A stretch of DNA of 6,842 nucleotides. It comes from JAQVSH01 sp964451605 (GTDB taxonomy: Bacteria; Bacteroidota; Bacteroidia; Bacteroidales; UBA4181). The stretch lies in NCBI GenBank assembly GCA_964451605.1, contig CAYVJA010000099.1, forward strand, positions 1-6,842, written 5' to 3'. The stretch's first letter is position 1. Each line of letters starts with the position of its first letter. The notes under the pieces are model-generated. The model ran no database searches and was not told the DNA's origin. It saw nothing but the letters and a program-made list of their open reading frames with translations. The position numbers were made by a program, and so were the translations under genes. Of this stretch, positions 1 through 4,400 are shown in pieces.

Positions 1-31
1 CGTTATTTTCAGGCAATTCAGTTCTTTTCAT
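1..31 (-). CDS. possible 5' end of a gene running off the left edge
   Basis: An ATG at 31-29 on the minus strand opens a frame reading MKRTELPENN up to the window edge. It lies 77 bp beyond the stop of the last lipoprotein gene, on the same strand, with a palindromic repeat in between. Ten codons are too few to identify a product, and there is no clear promoter or Shine-Dalgarno, although the upstream sequence is AT-rich as is usual for Bacteroidota starts. It may be the next gene in the same transcriptional direction or a chance start. Confidence 0.3.
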   Translation of the reverse strand, partial: MKRTELPENN

Positions 32-58
32 ATCTCATTCTTTAAGTGATTTCCTACG

Positions 59-100
59 CAAGATCGGCACCGCCACTCCGCAAAACGCGGAGTGGACGAA
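59..100 (+). repeat. REP-like palindromic repeat, copy 1 (AAAAC loop)
   Basis: This is one of four dispersed copies in the window. It starts with the flank CAAGATCGGCACCG, followed by a perfect 9-bp stem (CCACTCCGC at 73-81, GCGGAGTGG at 87-95) closed by the loop AAAAC. It matches copy 2 at 36 of 42 positions, and most differences are in the loop. It sits 8 bp beyond the stop codon of the GNA1162-like gene, so on the minus strand it could form a hairpin at the end of the operon transcript. No T-run follows, so it is not a typical intrinsic terminator. Confidence 0.8.
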
Positions 101-108
101 TGCATCTC

Positions 109-801
109 TCAGTATTTCGAATTTAGCCGCGCCTTGAACGATTTCGGCCCAGCCGGCATATTGGCATCGGCACCATAAGCAGGACTATATTTCCCGGCAG
201 GCAAATCTGTAAAAGTGTACGCATTACAAACTCTGGCCACATCCACATATTTGGTTGCAGCGGTGTTGATTGCCGATGCCGCCATGTCGGCCAATGCGCC
301 TAATGCACCGCCAAAACCCGTAGATACCGAGGCATCATAGACAATATCGCCCTTTCGTGTATAGACAATCTCATGCGTTTTGGTCGATTTGATGATATAC
401 TCCACTTCGACCATCACTTTTGCAGCCAATCCCGATTTATCCCAACGATGAATGATGGTGAATAGTGCCAGATCCGCGCCAAAAATCTCCTGAAACTTAG
501 TTAAAGGCGTGTTTAAAAAGAGTTCTGCATCGTAAGCGCTCTCTTTCTTAAGAATTTCCATCGATAAAAAAGTGGGAACTACATAAAACCCGGCATTTGC
601 AACCGGCATATGTAGTGTGGAGTGGAAGTACTCTTTGGCCTCCACGTTTGTACTCCTGTTAATAGGAGGCATCAGCAGCACGGTTAAAGGCTGCTCATCG
701 TACATTCCTTTGTATGCAACTGATCTTGTGAGCGGGGTAGTGGTTACACAACCCGAAAGGATGGCAACGGCGAGCGCGCTGATAACAAGGATATTTTTCA
801 T
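109..801 (-). CDS. GNA1162/DUF799-family lipoprotein
   Basis: This 230-aa protein matches the GNA1162 (DUF799) lipoprotein family. It opens with a type II signal peptide, MKNILVISAL followed by the lipobox LSGC, giving Cys18 as the lipidated residue. The family signature follows at about residues 40-85: LLMPPINRSTNVEAKEYF, then MPVANAGFYVVPTF. GADLALFTIIHRW lies at about 108-120, a Gly/Ala-rich stretch at about 162-180, and VCNAYTFTDLPAGKY near the C terminus. The residues after the Cys (VTTTP) carry no acidic surface-export signal, so periplasm-facing anchoring is inferred. Its start overlaps the upstream stop by ATGA (798-801), which indicates translational coupling. In Neisseria the homologue is also the last gene of a CsgG-DUF4810-GNA1162 cluster; its biochemical role is not established. 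It appears intact. Confidence 0.88.
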   Translation of the reverse strand: MKNILVISALAVAILSGCVTTTPLTRSVAYKGMYDEQPLTVLLMPPINRSTNVEAKEYFHSTLHMPVANAGFYVVPTFLSMEILKKESAYDAELFLNTPLTKFQEIFGADLALFTIIHRWDKSGLAAKVMVEVEYIIKSTKTHEIVYTRKGDIVYDASVSTGFGGALGALADMAASAINTAATKYVDVARVCNAYTFTDLPAGKYSPAYGADANMPAGPKSFKARLNSKY

Positions 802-1142
802 TCTTCTGTCATTTTAAGAATTCTCTCAATAAAGATTTTCGACTCAGGGTATAAGGCAATCTCTTGCGAGAGCATCGCCCTCCCCTCCTCTGTCCGATTT
901 GCCTGCAGTAACACAAAACCGTAGTCGGCATACACACCCGGAGGAACCACGGCTCGCGAACCCTTTTGCTGTTCGATAATGGTAGTGTACGTGGCGATCA
1001 ACTCCTGAGTTGCCTTTTCATCGCCATTCTTCAAATAGTTATAACTCGCATCGCCATACTTTGCCCAGGTATAAAGCGGTTTCTGCGTGGTGCAAGAGGC
1101 AAAAAAGAGGATGGATGCTGCAATAATGAGTAGCTTTCTCAT
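798..1142 (-). CDS. DUF4810-family small lipoprotein
   Basis: This 114-aa lipoprotein has a signal peptide starting MRKLLIIAAS and a lipobox FASC with Cys17. The mature part shows the pattern I associate with DUF4810: YTWAKYGDASYNYLKNGD near residues 24-41, PPGVYADYGFVLLQAN in the middle, and a C-terminal LYPESKIFIERIL. The latter half reads like a short TPR-like helical unit. It overlaps the gene before it by 4 nt (ATGA, 1139-1142) and the gene after it by 4 nt (798-801), so it is the third lipoprotein of the operon. The mature N terminus CTTQ is the same as in the CsgG-like protein. It probably assembles with the CsgG-like and GNA1162-like partners at the outer membrane; this rests on conserved gene order, not on any known activity. 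Confidence 0.82.
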   Translation of the reverse strand: MRKLLIIAASILFFASCTTQKPLYTWAKYGDASYNYLKNGDEKATQELIATYTTIIEQQKGSRAVVPPGVYADYGFVLLQANRTEEGRAMLSQEIALYPESKIFIERILKMTEE

Positions 1143-1471
1143 GGTAGTACGATTTTTTTAGTTTCCTGTGCCGAGACAAATAGTTGTTTTCTATAGATGA
1201 CTTGATCTCTGTAAGAGACGGTCAGCTGATGTACCCCTGTTGAAATAGCATACACATTGCCTCGCTGACGGCCAACAACTCCTTTATTGATCTCTGCTGT
1301 AAATGCACTCTTATCGTCGATCGTAACGGAAACGCCGTCGGGGTATTTGCGCGGCTCTCCGATAAATTCTAAAAACGACTCATTTTCTAAGCCCGAAGAC
1401 AACGATTTTACCCCCGTACAACCCGAAAGAGTGCACAAGCCTATGATTATACCCATCAGTAACTTTCTCAT
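1139..1471 (-). CDS. small lipoprotein of unknown family in the CsgG operon
   Basis: I do not recognise this 110-aa protein. It has a clear lipoprotein signal, MRKLLMGIIIGLCTLSGC, with Cys18. The remaining 92 residues alternate in a way that suggests a small all-beta domain: VSVTIDDKSAF, GNVYAISTGVHQLTVSYR, and QLFVSAQETKKIVLP at the end. The segment 'ISTGVHQLTVSYRDQ' resembles PEGA-type beta domains, which are common in envelope proteins, but this is only a weak resemblance. I chose the ATG at 1471, which gives a TGATG junction with the upstream stop; a GTG one codon earlier would give a 4-nt overlap. It is inserted between the CsgG-like gene and the DUF4810 gene, a position with no counterpart in the three-gene Neisseria cluster as I know it. 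Confidence 0.75.
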   Translation of the reverse strand: MRKLLMGIIIGLCTLSGCTGVKSLSSGLENESFLEFIGEPRKYPDGVSVTIDDKSAFTAEINKGVVGRQRGNVYAISTGVHQLTVSYRDQVIYRKQLFVSAQETKKIVLP

Positions 1472-2406
1472 CACTTAATCTCCTTTATGTAATAGTTGGT
1501 TAGATTTTCCTTATCAATTACACCCTCGGTAAACGACACCATAGAGAATTCACTTTGAGGGTTATCGCCACCAGTTACGTCAATTTTGATCTTTGCAACA
1601 GGTTTCCCGGGTAGTTCCATCATCATCCCGGTTTGAGGATTCTTAATACTCTTCCCCTTTTCCACCACTTCGTAGGTGTCGCCAACCTTCAATCCCTGAC
1701 TTTTCCCTCCCGAAATCAGAATTCCATCTTTATCGTACGACAGAAAATAAGACTTCCAGGGTCGGTCCATACAGTTGTTGATAATATTCTCAACCAGCTT
1801 AGAGATGGCAACCGAAATCGCTTTATCGCTCAGTGTGGCGTCATAGTCGGTTCGCTCGCCCAATCCCATTACAGTTGTATTGGTGGTTTCGGCCTCACCT
1901 TTTGCCTCTTCAGAATAGATTATTTGTCCGGTCGATACATCAACCAGTCGGATACTTACCCCGGCNNNNNNNNNNACGGTTTGCGTTTTACTCCGGGAAA
2001 ATGCATTGACATCGCCCACATTCTTTCTACCGAATTCGGTAACCGAACCAATAATTAAATAATCGGCTCCCACTTTTTGGAGTCCTTCATTCCCGGCGAG
2101 CTTTAACTCCTCAACGATCTTATCCATATCCTGCCGCTCCAACAAGATAAACTTGTTGGACGATGCCAGTTTGGTCGACAAAATATCCACAGCTTGCTTA
2201 CCGATAGGGTCGTTAGCCTTATCGTAGAAGATCCCTTTAGCATACTGCGTTTCGTTCGAGAAACGTGCAATTGCTACTTTTCGCTTTAATCCCTGCTCTT
2301 GTGCAGGAATCTCTTGAACAGGCGGTTCAACGGGAACCACCTTTCGTTGGGTTGTACATCCAAACACCGTGATAATCACGGACATTATCCAAATCAGCTT
2401 CATCAT
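1471..2406 (-). CDS. CsgG-family outer-membrane lipoprotein
   Basis: This CsgG/HfaB-family lipoprotein is about 311 aa long. From the ATG at 2406 it starts MMKLIWIMSVIITVFGC, with lipidated Cys17, then a Pro/Glu-rich linker. The CsgG core covers roughly residues 40-230: RKVAIARFSNET, FILLERQDMDKIVEEL, GADYLIIGSVTEFG and SIRLVDVSTGQIIYSEE. A C-terminal part (about 235-310, with ISGGKSQGLKVGDTYEVV and KNPQTGMMM) resembles the FlgT C-terminal domain often joined to CsgG. A 10-N gap (1966-1975) removes about four residues at the end of SRSKTQT but the frame continues across it. A GTG at 2454 would extend the protein by 16 residues into a palindromic repeat and push the signal peptide inward, so 2406 is preferred. 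CsgG itself forms a nonameric export channel; whether this homologue makes a pore is not shown. Confidence 0.88.
   Translation of the reverse strand: MMKLIWIMSVIITVFGCTTQRKVVPVEPPVQEIPAQEQGLKRKVAIARFSNETQYAKGIFYDKANDPIGKQAVDILSTKLASSNKFILLERQDMDKIVEELKLAGNEGLQKVGADYLIIGSVTEFGRKNVGDVNAFSRSKTQTXXXXAGVSIRLVDVSTGQIIYSEEAKGEAETTNTTVMGLGERTDYDATLSDKAISVAISKLVENIINNCMDRPWKSYFLSYDKDGILISGGKSQGLKVGDTYEVVEKGKSIKNPQTGMMMELPGKPVAKIKIDVTGGDNPQSEFSMVSFTEGVIDKENLTNYYIKEIK
1966..1975. other. 10-N assembly gap inside the CsgG-like gene
   Basis: Ten undetermined bases lie in the middle of the CsgG domain. The reading frame on both sides is the same if the gap length is taken at face value, and the flanking protein sequence is family-like on both sides, so this is probably a short masked or low-quality stretch and not a broken gene. 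Confidence 0.95.
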
Positions 2407-2436
2407 AAAATGGTGTATTAGGTTAATAAGCCCCGG

Positions 2437-2478
2437 CAAGATCGGCACCGTCACTCCGCGTTTCGCGGAGTGAACGAA
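2437..2478 (+). repeat. REP-like palindromic repeat, copy 2 (TTT loop)
   Basis: The same element as at 59-100, in the same orientation, with flank CAAGATCGGCACCG. The stem is a perfect 10 bp (TCACTCCGCG at 2451-2460, CGCGGAGTGA at 2464-2473) with a TTT loop in place of AAAAC. It fills most of the gap between the XRE gene stop (2496) and the CsgG-like gene start (2406). A hairpin here in the transcript could separate or modulate expression of the regulator and the lipoprotein genes; that is inference. Confidence 0.82.
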
Positions 2479-2495
2479 AAACTTTAGCCAAACGA

Positions 2496-2822
2496 TTATT
2501 CCGGGACTTCGGAAAGCGCATCAGTATCGCAAAGTGTAGCGGCATCGCAAAGTGTAGCGGCATCGCAAAGTGCATCAGCTTCCCAAGCTGAGGGTCGGGC
2601 ATCGTCGTTTACAACCAGTTCGATCCTCATGCCCATTACCGAGGCCAGTTGATGCAACACATCGAACGTCACATTGTAGCGACCCGCCTCAATGCGCGAA
2701 ATATGCGACTGATCCAGGCCCGTAAGCCGGGCCATCTCCACCTGCGAAATACCCCTCTCCTTTCGAAGCGCAGCAACATTGCGCCCCATACGCGCCCTTT
2801 CGGCCAAATCTTTATGTACCAT
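2496..2822 (-). CDS. XRE-family helix-turn-helix regulator with repeat tail
   Basis: This 108-aa DNA-binding protein has a Cro/C1-type (XRE) domain at about residues 13-68. The HTH reads GISQVEMARLTGLDQSHISR, followed by IEAGRYNVTFDVLHQLASVM, with the recognition helix near DQSHISRIEAG (37-47). After the domain comes a short acidic tail of about 27 residues built on a Cys-containing repeat (ALCDAAT, LCDAAT, LCDTDA), encoded by an 18-bp tandem repeat. Similar stand-alone XRE proteins often serve as antitoxins of the HigA/HipB type, but no toxin-like gene adjoins it. It is transcribed toward the CsgG-like gene, 89 bp upstream, and both sides of the gene carry copies of the palindromic repeat. 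It could regulate the lipoprotein operon or itself; neither is shown. Confidence 0.85.
   Translation of the reverse strand: MVHKDLAERARMGRNVAALRKERGISQVEMARLTGLDQSHISRIEAGRYNVTFDVLHQLASVMGMRIELVVNDDARPSAWEADALCDAATLCDAATLCDTDALSEVPE
2519..2572 (-). repeat. 18-bp tandem repeat in the XRE gene tail (about 3 units)
   Basis: Two identical units TAGCGGCATCGCAAAGTG (2537-2554 and 2555-2572) are preceded by a diverged third unit (2519-2536, ending TATCGCAAAGTG). On the minus strand they encode a six-residue repeat, LCDAAT-like, in the C-terminal tail of the XRE protein. The unit is a multiple of three, so copy-number changes keep the frame, and the tail length is probably variable between strains. 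Confidence 0.85.
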
Positions 2823-2850
2823 CGTTCATCTCTTTTTATACCCCGCAAGA

Positions 2851-2885
2851 AAGAGATGGCAACTCCGCGTTTCGCGGAGTGATGG
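2851..2885 (+). repeat. REP-like palindromic repeat, copy 3 (TTT loop, shortened flank)
   Basis: The core is an 8-bp stem (ACTCCGCG at 2862-2869, CGCGGAGT at 2873-2880) with a TTT loop, identical in core to copy 2. The left flank AAGAGATGGCA is a diverged and shorter form of AAGATCGGCACCG. It lies in the divergent region between the XRE gene (minus) and the ATPase gene (plus), about 30 bp from the XRE start, so it could overlap an operator or promoter. Confidence 0.75.
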
Positions 2886-2888
2886 TTA

Positions 2889-2897
2889 TAATCTTTG
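2889..2897 (+). promoter_or_regulatory. candidate -7 element for the ATPase gene
   Basis: TAATCTTTG resembles the Bacteroidota -7 element TAnnTTTG but has three bases, not two, between TA and TTTG. It lies 44 bp upstream of the ATPase start. No convincing TTTG -33 element is present; the expected position falls within palindromic repeat copy 3. Weak evidence. Confidence 0.25.
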
Positions 2898-2941
2898 CAT
2901 AGAAAAGGCTAGGCAATCATTATGCTCATAAACCACGAAAG

Positions 2942-3458
2942 ATGTTAATCGAATTTTCCGTAGGCAATTATCTGTCGTTTAAAACAAAGTCAACGTTAAG
3001 TCTTGCTGCTACCTCCATTACGGAGCACACCGACACTAACGTGTTCTTTGCCGATAGGCACAACTTATTAAAAGGTGCTGTGATTTATGGCGCAAATGCG
3101 AGTGGGAAAAGCAATTTTATTCGCGCTATGTCCACTATGCGACACTTGGTATTACAGTCTTTCGATCAATCATCGACCGATGAGTTAGATGTTACTCCAT
3201 TTTTATTAAGCACCTCCACCGAAGAGACTCCCTCCTTCTTTGAAGCCATTATTATTGCCGAAGGCGTTCGCTACAGATATGGCTTTGAAGTTGATTCCAA
3301 AAAAGTCCATGCCGAATGGTTGTTTGAAGCGCAAAAAAAAGCCGAGAAACCTCTCTTCCTGAGAGAGTCCGATGGAATTGAGGTGATGAAAACTTTTCCT
3401 GAGGGAAAAGATCTGGAGGACCGAACCAGAGAGAATGCGCTTTTTCTTGCAGTTTCCG
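2942..3458 (+). CDS. AAA-type ATPase (COG1106/RloA-like), N-terminal part
   Basis: The first 172 residues of an ABC/SMC-like AAA ATPase of the COG1106 (AAA_15/AAA_21) kind. The start MLIEFSVGNYLSFK is the typical opening of this family, followed by LAATSITEH and the Walker A motif GANASGKS at residues 50-57. Further on are SFFEAIIIAEGVRYRYGFEV and HAEWLFEAQKK, features of the family's insertion region. The coding sequence is then lost in a 79-N gap; the C-terminal tail reappears at 3540 in another frame. The signature motif, Walker B and any catalytic region would fall in the missing part. Related proteins (RloA and relatives) often sit in defence or restriction loci with a nuclease-like partner; none is visible here. 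The ATG at 2942 fits the conserved N terminus exactly. Confidence 0.85.
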
Positions 3459-3537
3459 NNNNNNNNNNNNNNNNNNNNNNNNNNNNNNNNNNNNNNNNNN
3501 NNNNNNNNNNNNNNNNNNNNNNNNNNNNNNNNNNNNN
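3459..3537. other. 79-N assembly gap splitting the ATPase gene
   Basis: The run of N joins the N-terminal 172 residues and the C-terminal 60 residues of what looks like one ATPase. The two parts are out of frame by one base if the gap length is taken literally. Family members are usually about 400 aa or more, so roughly 150-220 residues appear to be missing, far more than 79 bases can hold. The gap length is therefore nominal, or the gene carries a real deletion. Confidence 0.9.
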
Positions 3538-3539
3538 AT

Positions 3540-3722
3540 GGGAATTATCGTAGAGACCAGATTTACTTTGTTGAAAAGGATCAGTATGGCGCTTCCGACA
3601 TCTATTCTTTGGTAGAGTATAAAGAAGAAGGGAAAACAGTCAGAAAGGACCGCTCATTCGAAAAAGATTACATTGAAGGGCGTTACGGAGCAATTCCGTT
3701 TATTGGCAGCTTATGCTACTGA
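3540..3722 (+). CDS. AAA-type ATPase, C-terminal part
   Basis: Sixty residues in frame after the gap read as the C-terminal end of the same COG1106-type ATPase: RRDQIYFVEKDQYGASDIYS, then LVEYKEEGKTVRKDRSFEKD, YIEGRYGAIPFIG and a stop at 3720-3722. The QIYFVEKD and EKDYIEGRYGAIP motifs are characteristic of the end of this family. The last residues (SLCY) differ from the acidic ending I would expect (such as GDF), so the extreme C terminus may have been altered by a small frameshift. The 5' boundary is set by the gap, not by a start codon. Confidence 0.78.
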   Translation, partial: GNYRRDQIYFVEKDQYGASDIYSLVEYKEEGKTVRKDRSFEKDYIEGRYGAIPFIGSLCY

Positions 3723-3753
3723 AAGAGTAATACATCATTCCGTCAAAAATAAA

Positions 3754-3787
3754 CTTAGGCGGCCAAGCCGAAGCCTGATCGCCTAAG
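3754..3787 (-). terminator. terminator-like hairpin, best on the minus strand
   Basis: A perfect 8-bp stem (CTTAGGCG at 3754-3761, CGCCTAAG at 3780-3787) encloses an 18-base GC-rich loop that can pair further. On the minus strand it is followed by a T-rich run, TTTATTTTTG, as in a rho-independent terminator. That suits the end of the decayed minus-strand gene at 3912. On the plus strand it lies 31 bp after the ATPase stop but lacks a following T-run. Confidence 0.55.
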
Positions 3788-3911
3788 AGGTTGTCGAATC
3801 CGCAGAATCGGCATACAATCTTACATCTTTTTACATGCAAAATCAACTTTTACCAAAATAATGAGCGAAAAATAGCCATTACCTATGAGTTTGAAGGTAA
3901 GAAGTATTTTC

Positions 3912-4109
3912 TTAATACTTCATAATCGCATCCGGCGAATCGTAAGGAAACCATTTTCCATGCCACAGATCGAGATAAGGATCATCATCCTTTTTTCGAT
4001 AGGCATCTTTGCCATTTCAGCATTCCCACCATTCATAACTACTCTCAATTCCCCATCGCCACGGCGTTCCTATCTGTCGACATAGTTCAATGGTTTTAGA
4101 ATATACCCA
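3912..4109 (-). pseudogene. decayed minus-strand gene remnant, product unrecognised
   Basis: The minus strand reads as protein-like sequence for 66 codons with one internal TGA (4019-4017). Before the stop it reads GTPWRWGIESSYEWWEC; after it come NGKDAYRKKDDDPYLDL, then WHGKWFPYDSPDAIMKY and a TAA at 3914-3912. The Trp/Tyr/Asp-rich composition, smooth continuation across the TGA and a terminator-like hairpin about 125 bp downstream suggest the remains of a real gene. Its upstream side ends where palindromic repeat copy 4 begins, with no start codon, so the 5' part is lost. I do not recognise the family. A chance open frame is the alternative. Confidence 0.42.
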
Positions 4110-4150
4110 AAGATTGGCACCGCCAATCCGCAAAACGCGGAGTGATAGAA
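4109..4150 (+). repeat. REP-like palindromic repeat, copy 4 (AAAAC loop)
   Basis: The same orientation as the other copies, with flank AAGATTGGCACCGCC and loop AAAAC as in copy 1. The stem carries one mismatch (CAATCCGC at 4124-4131 against GCGGAGTG at 4137-4144), so it is the weakest hairpin of the four. It abuts the decayed coding remnant on its left. Confidence 0.75.
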
Positions 4151-4151
4151 A

Positions 4152-4159
4152 TAATTTTG
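4152..4159 (+). promoter_or_regulatory. perfect match to a -7 element, no gene downstream
   Basis: TAATTTTG fits TAnnTTTG exactly, but there is no TTTG -33 box at normal spacing and no coding sequence follows. Any transcript would begin just before the 59-bp repeat at 4179. In AT-rich DNA such a match can easily be chance. Confidence 0.2.
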
Positions 4160-4178
4160 TACATAAAGAGTGGGGCTA

Positions 4179-4237
4179 GCCGTTTAGAGGAACTGTCTCT
4201 GAGACATTGGATAAGTAGGGCGGGGCCCCATCGCTCT
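4179..4237 (+). repeat. 59-bp dispersed repeat, left copy
   Basis: It runs from GCCGTTT to CCCCATCGCTCT and matches the copy at 6764-6822 at 52 of 59 positions without gaps. The best conserved parts are TGAGACATTGGA and GGCGGGGCCCCATCGCTCT, which contains the perfect palindrome GGGGCCCC. Both copies lie in the same orientation, one on each side of the barrel + GH43 gene pair. A short GC-rich hairpin (GCGCTTCGCGC) follows this copy directly. Confidence 0.85.
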
Positions 4238-4253
4238 GGTGCGCTTCGCGCAA

Positions 4254-4321
4254 ATGGTTAACGGTGAATGGTAAATGTGCGCTTGCGCGTGCTAATTCAT
4301 TAACCATTTACAGTTAACCAT
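4254..4321. repeat. 24-bp inverted repeat with 20-base loop
   Basis: The left arm (4254-4277, beginning ATGGTTAACGGTGAATGG) pairs with the right arm (4298-4321, ending CAGTTAACCAT) at 21 of 24 positions. The loop holds its own small GC hairpin, TGCGCTTGCGCG. The right arm continues into TCACCAT just before the 52-N gap. Similar TTAACCATTCACCAT spacers are found in intergenic regions of some Bacteroidales. It could act as a bidirectional transcript-end structure after the barrel gene, which reads toward it. Confidence 0.7.
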
Positions 4322-4328
4322 TCACCAT

Positions 4329-4380
4329 NNNNNNNNNNNNNNNNNNNNNNNNNNNNNNNNNNNNNNNNNNNNNNNNNNNN
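4329..4380. other. 52-N assembly gap after the inverted repeat
   Basis: The gap begins at the end of a long inverted repeat and lies 20 bp from the end of the barrel protein gene. The assembly probably broke at the repeat, so the true length and content are unknown and the gap may hide more repeat units. Confidence 0.9.
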
Positions 4381-4400
4381 GAGAGTTTTATGGGAAAAAA

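Larger units (their letters stand above)
3723..4400. other. gene-poor region between ATPase and barrel gene
   Basis: About 680 bp with no intact gene on either strand. In order it holds a terminator-like hairpin (3754-3787), a stretch whose plus strand reads NNERKIAITYEFEGKKYFLN before a stop at 3923 but lacks a start, a broken minus-strand coding remnant (3912-4109), palindromic repeat copy 4 (4109-4150), a 59-bp dispersed repeat (4179-4237), a long inverted repeat (4254-4321) and a 52-N gap (4329-4380). It has the look of a decayed insertion or recombination junction. Confidence 0.7.

Noticed and set aside
1633..2058. 141-aa plus-strand open frame across the CsgG-like gene
   Set aside because: It is antisense to a clear CsgG domain and runs through the N gap; no protein features support it.
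2404..2454. GTG start at 2454 for the CsgG-like gene
   Set aside because: It would add 16 residues encoded partly by palindromic repeat copy 2 and place the lipoprotein signal peptide internally; the ATG pair at 2406/2403 gives a normal signal peptide.
2496..2822. XRE protein as the antitoxin of a HigBA/HipBA pair
   Set aside because: No toxin-like gene adjoins it on either side; the neighbours are a CsgG-like lipoprotein gene and a divergent ATPase.
3885..4085. 66-aa plus-strand open frame
   Set aside because: It is mostly antisense to the more protein-like minus-strand remnant and has a low-complexity composition without any recognisable feature.
59..4150. The palindromic repeats as a CRISPR array
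   Set aside because: The copies are hundreds to thousands of bases apart with genes between them, not regularly spaced by short unique spacers, and no cas gene is present.
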